Of a DNA stretch of 64,000 nt, positions 35,250 to 48,100 are shown in pieces. Origin of the DNA: Melanocharis versteri (taxonomy: Eukaryota > Chordata > Aves > Passeriformes > Melanocharitidae); the NCBI GenBank assembly GCA_013397845.1, contig VZTG01006781.1:1681592-1745591 (forward strand), written 5' to 3'. The position numbers and the translations under genes were made by a program. Numbering within the stretch: the first letter of the stretch is position 1; every line of letters starts with the position of its first letter. The notes under the pieces are model-generated. The model searched no databases, was not told the origin of the DNA, and was given only the letters and a program-made list of their open reading frames with translations.

Positions 35250-35585
35250 AGATAAAACCAAGAGACCGCACAAGGCCCACTACTATGCTGCATCTCACCT
35301 CCTAAGAGAGCCTCCACTCCTTCAGCCATTGCCTTGTCCTCCCACAAGGTCTCCCTGCCACCCCTGAGCTCTCCCTCTCGCTGCCCTTGACCCACAACAC
35401 AAAAAATCCACTTTTTTCTCCTCCCTCTTTAAAAATCCCTCCAAGTAGGGTTTTTTCCCCTGGATCTTTTCCCTGTTCAAGACTCCGACTTGTGCACGGT
35501 TGTTCTGGGTCTTGTCTTACTTCACTCGCAAGCTGCTCAGGGCAGGAAATGGGCCTTACCTACAGTCCGTATCACACATGATATT
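35250..35585. other. Pyrimidine-rich unannotated DNA
   Basis: The plus strand is C/T-rich from about 35280 to 35480. No repeat or gene was recognised. Confidence 0.45.
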
Positions 35586-35589
35586 CCCT

Positions 35590-35890
35590 TTGGAGTCAGC
35601 GTAAAGTTAAACATACGCGATATAAGCCTTTGTTGGACCAGGGCCTACGCTTATAAACTGCTGCGTAAGCCTGTGTTGCCACATCGTAGAACTGTTGAGC
35701 AAATAAAATATTACAAAATATTTTTTGTTTTAAAAATGGACCTGCCGCTCCATTCACACTGCTCCTCCGAGTTTCAGGCAAGAGCAATATTAGATACAAA
35801 GCTTCCAGATAGAAGGACTGCAATGGGAAAAACGCTAGCAATTATTCAAAGCAAATGTAATTTTCACACTGCCGCTATTTAAAACACTTA
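35590..35890. other. Candidate conserved non-coding element
   Basis: This stretch has a balanced composition with undecayed CpGs ('tacgcgat', 'ctacgctt', 'tgccgctcc', 'aacgctagc', 'tgccgcta') and mixed transcription-factor-like cores such as 'caattattcaaagcaaatgtaatttt' (homeodomain, TCF and octamer-like). It is flanked by clearly degenerate DNA: a pyrimidine-rich stretch and an A-rich tract. Open frames on both strands have no domain. Conservation cannot be tested here. Confidence 0.3.
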
Positions 35891-35894
35891 GAGG

Positions 35895-38205
35895 AGAAAA
35901 CAGTTCATCACACTTGGAAAAAAAAAGAAAAAAAGCGCAATATCTTTTTTCCGCCTCCTCCCCCGCACCTCACACCCCCCCTTTTAACTTTTACTTGAAG
36001 TGTTTGAGGATCAAGAGATCTTCCCTGTTCATCGTGAAATAAATCTGACATCACACTCAGAGCTTTTCAGCACTTATCCTGATTAGCCAGATAGTAAGAT
36101 GTTCTGCAATGGGATCTGGCTGGGATTAGCCGTTTTCCTGTTCTCCCTGCGTGCTACATGCTGCCCTGTGGTGCCTTTTGTTGCTCAGCGATGTCAAGAG
36201 TCCTGTTCCCCCATCCCCAAAGTGAAGCTTTACCACATGAAGTTATCATGGTCGCTTTCCATGACAGAGAATGGAGGGACCCATTCACTAGCTATTAAAA
36301 TTTTCATTTCCATAACAAAACTGAACACCCAACAGACTAAAGTTGGATGCAAAATATGTTTTGGTAGAAGCAAGTGATTTCCTGGGGGCATTAGCAAACT
36401 GCTATACGATAAACCTGTCTAGCTGGTGGGGACATATAAGGTGTGAAAAATATCTGGATTGTCTAATCAGATTCAGCCAGATTGCTTGGTGGGAGCCAGC
36501 TCTGCCATGTGGCACTGACTCTAAATGTGGATGTGGCCCACAGACCTACAATGCACGCTGATTTTGAACAGCCCTGTCGTCCAATGACACACACCCACAC
36601 ACGGCCACAACACAAAGCGTTCTGAAGTACAAACTAAGGGAAATAAAGTAAAAGAAAAGAAAAAAAACCTACTTGCACAACTAATTCCACTCATCCCTGG
36701 AGGATAAGATCACATGCATTTTACCTTATTTGAAAGTTTTCAGGGTCTTACGTATCCGTTCAAGCCGGGTCCCAAAGGAAGCGCAAACAGAAGAAAAGCA
36801 CCATTCCAATGCCGTGTCTGTACATAATGCTCCTTTCAAATCTACCCCAAAACCTGGGATTTACCTTCCCTGTCACACACACCTGCACCTGGCACATCCC
36901 AAACTCAGGAAAACGGTTTTAAATCACACCCCTTTTTACGTCAAGCACAATTATTCTTATTTCATCTTCTTTTAAATAACAAAGAAAGCACAGTACCCAC
37001 AAACAGATTAAATGTATGCTTTAGGAAGTTGCATTGTTTTCCTTCTAGAGAAAAAAAAAAGAAGTAAAATTGCACAAAACTAACAGTTGCACTTCCCAGT
37101 GAGTGTCTGCAAGTGTTCTGGATGCTGCACTGACAAGGGGAAATGAGGACTGAACCTAAAGACAAAGAGGAGAAAAGACACTGAAACATCTGAAACAGCT
37201 TTCAGACACACATTTATAACAAATGCCAAGTGGTTGGGAAGAGTTTGTGCATACAGAAAAACTCACGTTCCCTTGTCAGTGCATTGTCTCCCCACACCAG
37301 CACTGCCAGGGGCAGAGGACCTACCCCTGGCTCAGTTTGCAGCAATGCCAAGCTTGCTCCCTCCTTGTGCAAGACTTCAAACAACAGATATTGTCCCAAA
37401 ACATCAGTGTAAAACATATCTCCTTGCTTTCAATAACAAGATCAAGTTCAAGCATTTTTCCAAAACTGACGTTCTAATTCATCTAGTTATTGAACTAGAT
37501 GCCATCCCACAGATTTTGCATGCAAAGAGTCAGATCACACTGCAATAGTGACCTTCTGCAGTCTTAACAATTTATGAACATTAAACCTTAGGCTGCTGCC
37601 TGCTACACATTCATGGCAACCTTTGAGCCTCAAACAGTGGGAAAAGAATTTTAGGATTGTAGTAAGATACCTCAGCTGAGACACTCACAGTATCTACCTC
37701 CCTTTGAAGCATCATAGAAATCGGGCATTTCTAATTCAGCAACTTCTCGATTAAACAGAAGTAGCTGCAGCTATTCTGCTCACAGACATTAAGGTTTTCT
37801 ACATACATGTAAAAATAGGCACCTAGCATCATATTCACGTATGTGGTCAAACTATCAGTTAGTTGGTTGATTTATTCATGCTCAGTTGCTATTCCTACAG
37901 CCTTCAGAAATGGGTCCAAAGGCATTTTTTTTTCTTTCTGAAAGATGTGCAGGGGATTCTGGGATGCAGTAGATAAGACAATGGAATACAAAGTCAAACG
38001 ATGAAAGACCCAGTTTTTGGGAAAGTTTAGAAAGATTAACAAGTGGAGCACAGCATATAATTCTTCATGAAGGCACAAAATTACTAAAATAAGATGCATA
38101 AATTGCTAAAAAAAAATGCAATATTAAAATAAATCAGAAATTGAAGAAAACCTGAGGAGCAGCAAAACTGTGCTACTGTTGCCACTGTTTAGAGACAGCA
38201 TTTTT
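35895..38205. other. Unannotated DNA, no gene recognised
   Basis: An A-run at about 35918-35934 and a C/T-rich tract at 35945-35985 are visible. Frames are at most 104 codons (37234-37548, plus) and share a locus with three other overlapping frames, so they are not supported. No repeat family was recognised. Confidence 0.5.
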
Positions 38206-38214
38206 AAAAGAAGT

Positions 38215-38317
38215 TTATTCAATCTCTCCACTGACTTGTCTCCAGGGTTTAGGAGTTTGCTTAGTGCTAGGTCGATGCTTGGTCAGGCTATAACGCTTCA
38301 TGGTTCTTGACACAGCT
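38215..38317 (-). other. Possible terminal coding exon, minus strand
   Basis: Reading the minus strand, 'agcttctatttcag' forms a good splice acceptor ending at 38318. It is followed by an open stretch of about 33 codons, beginning 'AVSRTMKRYSLTKHRPSTKQ' and ending in Glu-Ile-Glu and a TAA stop at 38215-38217. The stop overlaps an AATAAA polyadenylation signal (38214-38219). The peptide is strongly basic and hydrophilic, unlike chance translation of AT-rich DNA, but I do not recognise it. The frame actually stays open upstream to 38400, so the exon boundary is inferred. A pseudogene fragment or chance are equally possible. Confidence 0.2.
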
Positions 38318-38404
38318 CTGAAATAGAAGCTTTTACTCTGGAGACAGCAAACAGCATGGAACAGAAGTGGCAGGAATTTGTATTTCTGTACCATAGGCAT
38401 TCAC

Positions 38405-40565
38405 TTCTCTATAGTGCTCTGTTTTGCAAATAGTTCAAGATTTTGAAGCTTCAAGAGGCGAATGCCTGGGGTAAGGAAAGAAATGCACATACGTAGATTT
38501 TAATGCCGAGGCTAATTTGATCTCCAATATTTTAATCTCCTCATATTTGCACCAACCTGAAGTTCTGTTTCCAGAATATGTATTAAAATACAAGTTTAAC
38601 GTGAAACCAAAATACATTACTTCCCAAAATCTTCCTCTGCTTGCATATACCCTACAGCTGAATATCATAGGAAAGTTTCAGAAAAATATTGTTGGGCCTT
38701 TTTGAGTCATACAAGACGACGAGCACTCTCTTTGGTGCATTTACTCTTTTGGGTATTTTTGTGTTTCTGTTCTGTTTTGTTTGTAAAACTGTGTGGTGCA
38801 ACCACAACAGGCAGCATTGCAGGAAGAAGGGACTGAGCCTCACATGCCTTGTGTGGGCATCATTGCAAGCAGGCAAAGGGACACAGAGAGATGGCCGGTG
38901 TCCACGAAAGCACCAGAAAGGGAAGGAAAGGTAGGCTGGAAATGTAGGTTTTGGAAATTCTTCCAATTCTTTGAGCAAGAGACATCAAAAAATAACCCTG
39001 AACCATTACCCATGCCAGGAGATCAAGGAAAGATTTGGGAAACGCATGAGAGAGATGGACCTGACTGCCAAATGCTACAGAAGGTTCCTGCAGCCTCCAT
39101 CTCCATCACCTGAGCGACAGACTAGCAGGGATAGCCAGGACTATTTTTAGCTAACAAGAAAGGGGAAGCTGATAATGTGTTAATCACAGCACAAATCACG
39201 GATGCATACACCAGTTCCAAGGTGTCATGCACATGACGAATGCAAGCACAGGGGGAAGTGGAAGGAATCCGTACACTGCTGTGAGGAGCCTCAATAATAA
39301 ATGAGAGGAATTGGAAGTGCCTGTGGATGCCAGTTTGGAAATATCAGTGTATAAGTGCTATGTAAGTACCTTGCTTAATTACAGCAGTATTTGTCACTCG
39401 TACTTCTGGGGTGCAAACTGGGGCCGTTCTCTTCCACTGGTGCTGCCACCCATTGCACACCAGCAAACTGCTCGCTCGTAGGGCAGCCGGAGACACTGCA
39501 CACACACCTGCTTTTCTGGGCAAATATTGGGGCCTTCTCCGGCTACCACCAGGCTTTCTGGGAATGGCAGCAGGTGAGCCACTAATTTAATTGAGATCAG
39601 GTGCATACATCACAGACTAAAGAAATTATATCTTCCATTCCAACGTGCTTTTAACAGTCTTACCCAGAGAGGGGGGCGGGGGAAAGTGCCAGATGTGTTA
39701 TTCTGTGCAACAGATAAAAGATTGAGCCTTAAGAGATGGGTTTATTAAAAACTGCACCCTTCACCTAGGAATCCAATAGGATTGATTGTACAATCAAAAT
39801 GACTGTCCAGTTACAGTGGAATTATCCATATATAATACCTGAGGGAAAAACATATCTTTCACACTTCCTGTCTCCAGTGTCCCAGCTTTAATATACCACT
39901 GAAATTTGTCAAGATTCCCCTTCAGCATACTGCATCCCCTGTGAGGGAGTGCTCACTTTGGATTTTCTTAAGGTTTTTGTTCTCCAGAAGGCAAGATACA
40001 TTTGAGATGAGCATCACTTAATTTAATAAGTATTAAATAGCTATTTCTTTCTCCCTTTCTTTTTCTTTTTTTTTAATTTTATGGTCATAATTTTGGAAAG
40101 ATGTCTCCATGCAAAAATGATCTTTTTCCTAACTTGTAGAACACTCACCTTTATTCACTCTGGGATGGAGTAGCTGAAAGAGAATTTCCTCTCTGGACAC
40201 AGAAATGTTGCCTCTTTCCAAGTTCCATTTTCTCAGTTGTTGAGTGATTATCAATTATGTAACAGTGACATTTTGTAAAGTGTCATCTGTGGGTGGTAGT
40301 GAATTGGAAGTAAGAGAATGTCTTCCACAGAAATGAACTTGTCAAGACTGGTCATTAGTTGGGTTTTGGGGCCATGGGAAATGTAGAAGTAATGATAACA
40401 ATACTTCTTTTTTGCCCACCTCTAGAAAATAAAACAAAGATGATTACGTAAAAGCCTCTGAATGCATTAGCAAAATATTCTAGAACACAGTATAAAAAAT
40501 ATTTTGTTGCTAATATATCATCAAGTTACTCAGCAATTAATTTTATATGTTTTTCTCAAATACAC
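38405..40565. other. Unannotated DNA, no gene recognised
   Basis: Overlapping frames of 100-108 codons at 38652-39113 on opposite strands cancel each other as evidence. A T-rich tract is at 40049-40075. No repeat family was recognised. Confidence 0.5.
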
Positions 40566-40574
40566 AGTGAACAG

Positions 40575-40725
40575 TTCAGTTCCGTACTGGAGTGCCCCAA
40601 GTACCCAGCAAGTTTCAAATTCCTACTCTAACTCCTACCCAGCAAAGAATTGCATCAGAGTATCTTAAATCCTGGGTCTATGCCCTAGTCACTGGGATGT
40701 CTAGTCTTCACAGACACTGGGGACA
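40575..40725 (-). mobile_element. Probable tRNA-derived SINE relic, minus strand
   Basis: On the plus strand, 'gcaaagaattgcatcagagta' followed by 'tcctgggtctatgccctagtcactgggatgtctag' has the layout of the reverse complement of a tRNA-like SINE head ('ggaattgaacctgggtctcc...agtgccctaaccactgggct'). The tRNA B-box and A-box positions are degraded. It may be MIR or a sauropsid relative. Confidence 0.5.
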
Positions 40726-41455
40726 AGAAGGAAAGATGTGATCTTTATCCTTGTTTCATTCCTTTCTCAACTCCTTCCTCCATAAATTCCTGAAAATTAT
40801 TATTTTCAACTTTTCATTGGCATAAAAAGCTATTTCGAAAAACTCCACATCTCACAAATGTTTGACACTCAGCCCTGTAAGTGTCAGACAACTTCAGTCT
40901 AGAAAAGCAGTGCCAGTTTTAAACCATTGGAACAACTTACAACTGCAACAGTTTCTATTTCTCTGAAAGATGTGCTTGAACATCACCATGACTCCTCAAC
41001 TGGTACCAGTAGCATACTAGACTAATGCAGAATATAATTATTACAGTGACACCCAACAGCTTGTGCCATGCAGAAATTCAGATTAGATGATCACCCTTTC
41101 CCAAGAAAGACTTTGCATATGTGCTATTCATGACTGAATGAGCAGAATTCTTTCCCGTTGTATGAAGCAATTCCATAGATTTAGTTGAATACTCAACCAT
41201 ATGATGGTGTTATACACAAACATCTACTGCATGAACCTGCTGCTGGAATTAATCAGGCCTTCAGGAGGTAAAGCACCTTTGGATAACACTCTCATAGGAC
41301 AGCACACAAAGTATGTCTAACAATAAGCTGTTCTGTTTCAGTTCTGCCTCTATCAAATTACTTGACCATAAGCTCTAAGCGAGGCCAAAATTTAATTCTT
41401 CAGTTAAAATTTTCTTTATCTTTGCAAGACTTGAGACATTCAAGAAGAAGGATTA

Positions 41456-41508
41456 AAAAAAAAAAAAAAANNNNNNNNNNNNNNNNNNNNNNNNNNNNNN
41501 NNNNNNNN
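41456..41508. other. Assembly gap preceded by poly(A)
   Basis: An A-run at 41456-41470 leads straight into 38 undetermined bases (41471-41508). The gap probably marks a homopolymer that could not be resolved. The true length of missing DNA is unknown. Confidence 0.98.
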
Positions 41509-42070
41509 TTTGTCTTTAAGTAACAAGCTGCTGTCTCTCTATTGTAGCCAAGATTGACACTTTACCATTTCCCACAACAGTCTCTCTATTCTCATTATTT
41601 TATCTGTTGTAATTGCTCACCCATTTCTGCTTTATATCATTCTAGCTCTACACAATATTCCAGCTACCTACAATTCATTATTCTCAAGAAATCTTTCCCT
41701 ATGAAGAGTTTGCATAAGAAACTCCCACATGGCATTTCATGCACCTTGATAAGGTCTATTCACATTTCTGACACCAGAGATTGCTCTTCAGTTAAAATCT
41801 ATTATTGTCACATTACAAGCCTCTCCCATTCGAGAGCTCAGAATACTCTAAAACGAATTCCCCAGCTACAGAAGGAAGTATTATGATTTTTCTTCCATCT
41901 GTGCAAAGAGGGTATCTTCACCATCACCCTACTCCTCCAATGAGCTCCATTTGAATAGGAGCCTCTGTTAGAGTCAGAAAGGCACAGAAGCAGTGTTTGT
42001 TCAGAGGATTACCCATAAAGCACCTATTCCAGGATCAAGGCCAGTGTCTTTTTCAAAAACTTTCCCATGG
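41509..42070. other. Unannotated DNA after the gap
   Basis: A 110-codon plus frame at 41554-41886 has no recognisable domain. The region is pyrimidine-rich on the plus strand and could be a degraded minus-strand LINE, though landmarks were not recognised. Confidence 0.4.
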
Positions 42071-42074
42071 TGAT

Positions 42075-42165
42075 ATATCAAATCAGAGGCAGGATAAGAA
42101 ACAGAACTAGCATCTCCTGACCCCTGCTGCTGGGCTCTAAATGCAGGAGGCTACCTTTCCTCTTT
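42075..42165 (-). mobile_element. tRNA-derived SINE head, minus strand
   Basis: The plus strand reads 'cagaggcaggataagaaacagaactagcatctcctgacccc' then 'gctgggctctaaatgcaggaggctacc'. This fits the reverse complement of a tRNA-like SINE promoter region ('ggcagagccgggaatagaacccaggagtcctgactcc...ctctaaccactagac'). Similar heads are common in sauropsid and MIR-type SINEs. Confidence 0.6.
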
Positions 42166-42554
42166 TGAAGCAATTCATCACTTCTGCAATGCGATGCCTG
42201 TGTAATGCTGGTGTTACATAACAGACTTGCATCCTAAAGTTAAATTGTCATTGTGTAAAACTTACAGAAGATTTTCATTTTGAGTTCACATTTAAAAATA
42301 ATATAAATTATCTTGCCTCACGCTCTCCTTATTTTCTGATAAATAAGTTTGGCAATCATGACAGAATTGCTGAACAGAAATAAAGAATTCATTCCTTAAG
42401 CTGATTACTTTTCTGGGAAACCATGTGTGCCAGACAGTTTAAGAACTTGAGTGTTTAGTTTATACAACATTGGCTCATCTCTATCATCTTTGTCAAAGAC
42501 ATCTTCAATTTATAGCTTACCACAGGTTACCCAGCTGGTTCAAGTTGTTTTGTC

Positions 42555-42607
42555 TTTTATTTAAAAAAAAAAAAACCAAAACAAACAAAAACCAAAAAAA
42601 CACCACC
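42555..42607. repeat. A-rich simple repeat
   Basis: A12 followed by units of A runs separated by C or CC, similar to the tract at 7.5 kb. A second A/G-rich tract lies at about 42877-42900. Confidence 0.8.
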
Positions 42608-42609
42608 TC

Positions 42610-44375
42610 TGAACTTTTACACTCCTGTGTGTTTTAGCTGTGAGTCCTAAATGGAGTCTCCCATGAATAATTCAAGTTCCTCAGTTTCTTATTTTAGCAT
42701 CAAAACTGTAGCAATACGTGACTAAAGGAAGTCTAGCCAAGATACTATGGAGCTCTAAATCAATGTAAAAATGAGATTAAAGATAGATATTTCTATTATA
42801 ACAATGAATGAAAATACTGTTATATAGCTTGTTGAAACAACCTTTTAAACAGTAGTGCTTTATTTAAAAGCAGGAGGAAAAAAAAAAGAAAAGAAAAATA
42901 AGCCAGTTTAACCTATAATTAAGTAGGTAAACTATGAAGAAGGCTACAGCCAATTTTGGAATGCTACTTATTTGGAAGAGTTCCAATATCAGCAATGGTG
43001 AAAGGATATAAAAGGTGATGACTATATTTGTATTACGTAGCAGTGATTTTTTTCAAGAACGGTATCAAGAGACAAACAACAGGTTTTTTCCTCATTACAT
43101 CATTCTCCAGATTGTACCAGTTTAGCAAGTTTAGTCTGAGGAGGAAATGATTCAGATTTCATCACTGCAGCCTAATTCAGCTTTTGTTACTTGTTTGAAA
43201 GAAGAAGAAAAAGCATACATGCAATTTCTAACCACATCAATTGAGTTAAAAGGTGACTAATAAAAGGTCTTGAACCTGTTGCTGTTATGATTGAAGGAAA
43301 TTTTGCCTCAACTTCACTGGTGCAAGAATAAGTCCCCATACAATTTAGATTTCATATAAATTTTTAACCTACTTGGGACCTCCTGTTCCAGTAGAATATA
43401 AAAATACTTTAAGCAATACTTCCTAGCCTAAGAAAATTCATGGGATTCTAAACAATAAATATAACCTATCCAGCACCAAAACAAATCAATCTAAGCCTTC
43501 CACCAGTACGCACTGTGCTTCACCAGGGTAGAAGAAAACTCAGTGTTGCTCTGCAGAAGCTCCTGTGTAAGATCTAGGTGCAAAGCAGAAAAACTGCAGA
43601 GAGATCCATGTGTAAACATTGCTGCCCACCTTCCCCACCTCACTACTTTAAAGAAAGCACTCACCACATTTGCGTCAGCTGGGAAATGCTGCTACCTCCC
43701 TCTTTCCCCACACATTTTGCAGACCACTAGCACGTTAAGTAACACAGCAGCTAAATCAAACTTGATACTTTCTTCTGATGAAATGAGCCCTCAAATCCAA
43801 TGCTTTGCTTTCTCTCACCTAACTGACCTTGGAGCCAAGAAAACACCACCTGTCTTTTGAAACGTGTCTTGAAGCATTTTTCATGGTACCTGAAAAGATT
43901 TTATACCCTTTATTTTAAAGTAGAGTTTTGTCTCAACTACTACATTTAACTGATAAGGTTTTTCCTCAATTTTCACATCACTCTGTCACTCCCTACTTTG
44001 CCTTTATGCACTGAAGGTAATTTAGAAGAGTTCTGATACTTTTTGTTCAGTTATCATCACTTTGTGACTAAACTGCTGCATTTCTCATAACATTGAGTGA
44101 ACAACCACTTATATTCATTAAAATGTGCTGCTTTAAAAAACATATATATAATAACAAGAAACTGCTTCCATAAACTAGATCCTCTTGCAGCTTTAATTAC
44201 TCTGTATGGGAGCAGATATAATATCCTTTTATCTTACTGTCTTGGACAAACTTCCTGTAGCTTTCCTGGACCAACTTTTGCACCTCTCTTTTACCTAGTA
44301 GGGCCCAGTACATCAGAAAGCAGGTTTATATGTAAAGGTGCAGGTAACAATTATGTTCGTATACAATCCAGTGTT
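42610..44375. other. Unannotated AT-rich DNA
   Basis: Frames of 105 codons (43543-43860) and 97 codons (44097-44390) on the plus strand have no domain I recognise. A short AT dinucleotide tract occurs at about 44141-44150. Confidence 0.5.
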
Positions 44376-44379
44376 TTAT

Positions 44380-45165
44380 GTTCCTTCTAAACCTTCCCTC
44401 TTATTAAGATTTGTAGAAGACATCAAACACAACTTTGCTTTCCAACCTCTCTGGTCATGCCTGGTTTTCACTTACTTTAACTTAACCTCACATGCCACTG
44501 ACTTCACATAATGTATTGCCACATCCCTTTCCCCCCTTAATTCGATTAAAATTTGTATCCCACCCTCTATTGTAATTCTCTGCTTTACCCGCATCTTCAG
44601 CAGATGTCTCCGATTTTCAAGTTCTTCATTTCCCATCAATTTCTGAAGATTAATTGATATCCTGAATTTTTTTTTCTGTATGGCCTGAAGTAGGTTGTTT
44701 TGATTGATGCCTCACCCAGCTTTCCTGCACTCTCTTCTCTTCCTCAAGATGTCTACAAATGCCTAGCTGAGCTTAACTTCTCTCTGCTCTGCCACACCTG
44801 TTTGGCTACACTTTGGAGAACCTGAGATTACCTTGACCTCCCTGCAGCACATAACACTGGGAAACATCCAGAGAAAACTATCAGAGACCTTCTGTTGAAG
44901 CATTCACAAGTTAGCTCTCTAAAACTCTGGTACACCAATGTCAACATACACCACAACTAAAGGGTTCTTCTCCGCTATTATCAATTACTTTGTACCCGAC
45001 CAAAAGTCACCAAGCAGTTTTGAGGTCATCCCATATTCAACTGTAACTACCTAGTTGATGATCAAATCTCCCATTCCTTTGTAATTACAGTGTCTGTGAT
45101 GACCTTCGCACCACATAATAGTCCTTCTAACCAGACAAGTCCCTTCACTCCACCTTACAGCCACC
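44380..45165. other. Pyrimidine-rich stretch of unknown origin
   Basis: About 780 bases carry a marked C+T excess on the plus strand, like the CR1-derived regions at 20.6-22.1 and 51.5-53.3 kb. I could not match specific CR1 landmarks, so this may be a different or more decayed element. Confidence 0.35.
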
Positions 45166-48100
45166 CAGGATCGAGGTGATAAGCAGTGAAGTGTTCCCTT
45201 TCACCATGTCTCAGTCTCAGATTACTGGAAAAGCTTTAAAGAACATCCCTATGGATGGCTGTGCAGGACTCTCAAACAGTGTGTATGGCAAGCCTACCAA
45301 AACATTGGCTAGAAAGGTTATGACTGCTCTTTATAGATGGATCACAGAGATAAGCATCATGGAGGAAGAAGAGTTAGTCAAATGAAAAAGTGGTACTGGA
45401 GAACTGGGTGTGAACTTGTCATGAATTAATGTACGCTGTGAGTTGAAGGTAACTATTCACCAGGTGTAACAGCCCATCAATACAAAGCAGGAGAAAAGGA
45501 CTAACTTTTCTTTTCTTATAGTGTGATAAATAGATGTGGTTATCTCTAAAACAGGAAACCAAATTCAGAGATGCAATAGATATCTCTTCCAGTCCTTCAG
45601 TCATATTCTTTGAAAGACAAAAGAAGGGACCTTCAGTATATTACAGAATGTCCCTTGCTGAATACACACCCAACCCTTCACTGATCACCTAGCCTATGTA
45701 CTGAATATACTTTCTCCCCACTAATCTTTCTAGAATGCTTACTCCCTCTGGCATAGCTACTGCCCCTTTCTTTGCACATGAAAGCATTAAATGGCTAAGA
45801 GTTTAATTTGGCCACATCCAAATTTATTTTATTTGACCCCTCTAGCAAGCATAGTTCAGATGTCTTCATTCAAGTAATATCCTCTGAAGTCAATCAGGGA
45901 ACTCCAATACAAGGAGCAAGTTTGAGGTCAATGTTTCCCAACAGGCAAGAAAGAAATATCTAGACTGCAAAGTCAATTAGACAATGGAAACACTTAAGTA
46001 AAGCCTGTATTTAAATGCTTTTCATTTTTGAAGCTGTAACTAGTGGAACCCACATAGAAATTTCTGTTTTGTTTGGTTGTGCATTTTAAAAAGAAACAAA
46101 GCTTTTCTTCCTTTAAGAGGTCAGGCCAGGATCAAGCTTAATAGGCCACAGACCATATATCAAAGATTTCAGTATACTTTTGAAGTGGACTTAAATCATA
46201 TTTCTTAGGTTAAATGTAGCTCATCACAAGAGTTGAAGTCATCTCAGACATCAGAGATCTGCAGGCTATTGAGCTTCTGTTATTAAATATTTTTTCCATT
46301 TCAGCTGACTAGTGCCTAAAGGCTGATGGCACAGAATAGTTATAACTTGCTGGGGAAAGAAGGGGCAAACCTGGTCTTCCTCCCAGTTGGATTAACAAAC
46401 TCATTAACTATTACATATTTATGGGCGTTATCTAAGGACAGACAACATGAATCTAAAAAATGGCCAGTATAAAACTCTAGAAAATTTTAAGAAAATTTAC
46501 ATGAGTCAGAAAATAAAAATTTGATTATTATTTTATACTTTAAATATTTATTGCCTGTATTTGTGCAGAAAGTACTATCAGCTTTTCCTTTATACAAATC
46601 TATCCTTAAGAGGTACTGCCCCCCAAAAAACTTAGTAAGACAGGACAGCACACGTAAAAAAATCAGCCTTCCTTCAATAAAAAATAATTACAGCTGTAGT
46701 ATTTGGCTTTCTAATGTAATTAAAAGCTAATTTAATTTAAAGGAGGATACTTTGATTTCCCTTGTTGCATTTTTATACTGCAACCTGAATCTCACATAGC
46801 TAATTTAAAAGGGACAATTAAAGCCTAACTAGCTTGCAATATTTTTTCTTTTATAGACTACAGGTGCAAATCTAACAGTTAAACTGATAATTGGGGAAAG
46901 CAACTGATCACTTGAACTATGCAGTATTCAGCAAGTGTAATTTTATGCATCTAGGTGAAGAGTTACCCAACAGTCAAACACAAAAAAAGGTAGAAAACAT
47001 AGAATCGTATTTTAAAACGACTGTATAGTTACTTCTTTGTTAGATTGGCAAGACACACAGTAAAACAAAGTGACTGTGTTTTCATTCAAACAGTCTTTAA
47101 ATGATGCCCCACTAGAAGCATTACATAACCAGTCACAAAGTTTTTGCCTTTAGATCACACACTTAAAGTGTCTCATCAAAATTGCATCTTGAAGGAAAGA
47201 AAATCACGACTTATTAAATATAAATATATGATGTTAAAAATTGCTTTTAGTGTGGTTATGTAATATTTATTGTTCTGTGGCTAAGGTCATATAAAGATCA
47301 CATGTGACAGGTGATGTATTTTTATTGCTCTCTTTATGTTAAATGCCTTTCTACTAAGCTAATTTAAATGTTCTTGTCTTCTTGTTCTGGAAAGCATTTA
47401 AATCATGAAGTTCATAGGCACTGTTATACTCCAAATAATTCAGAAGCCAAACCAGAACTATTTCAGAAGTTACCTTTTAGAGGTACCATAGTTTGGGTTC
47501 AGGTGACAGAATTATTTTCTTGTTTCATGTACCTGAAACTGTTATGTTTAGTCAGTTCTAGCAGGTCCTGACAGGATTTCACTCTTACACTGGGACCCAC
47601 CAAAACTGCTATTTCCAAGACTCTATTTACCCACATTGGAAAGCCACTGCCCAGTGTGGTACAACAGCCAAAATATTGCTCAAGAGAGAGCAGGGCAGCA
47701 CAGTAGGTCAGTAGAGGGTACTACTCCTCCTTGTCTGCTCCTGGTTCTACCTGGCCACGCATGACCCTCTCTTTCAAAGCCATGACATTCATCAGCGAGT
47801 TTAATTACCCCAGCTGACACCCAAGGAGAGCTCTGCTCATTCACAGAGCAGGTAGGACAGAAACATGCTGTGAAAGCACAACAAACTCCCCACCCCTCCA
47901 CCGCTAATGAGCTTCAACCCTGACCTAAAAGCAGCAGCAAATACTGAACTCCAGGTCCGTACAGCCACGGCCTCTTGGGCTGCAAAGGAGAACAACCGTT
48001 TGTGATGGGGATTTATAATTACCATTTCTGACCATTGTAGTAGGAGACTCTGTAGAATAACAAAAGCTACTTACTTCATTCTTTGCCAGGAATATTTTCT

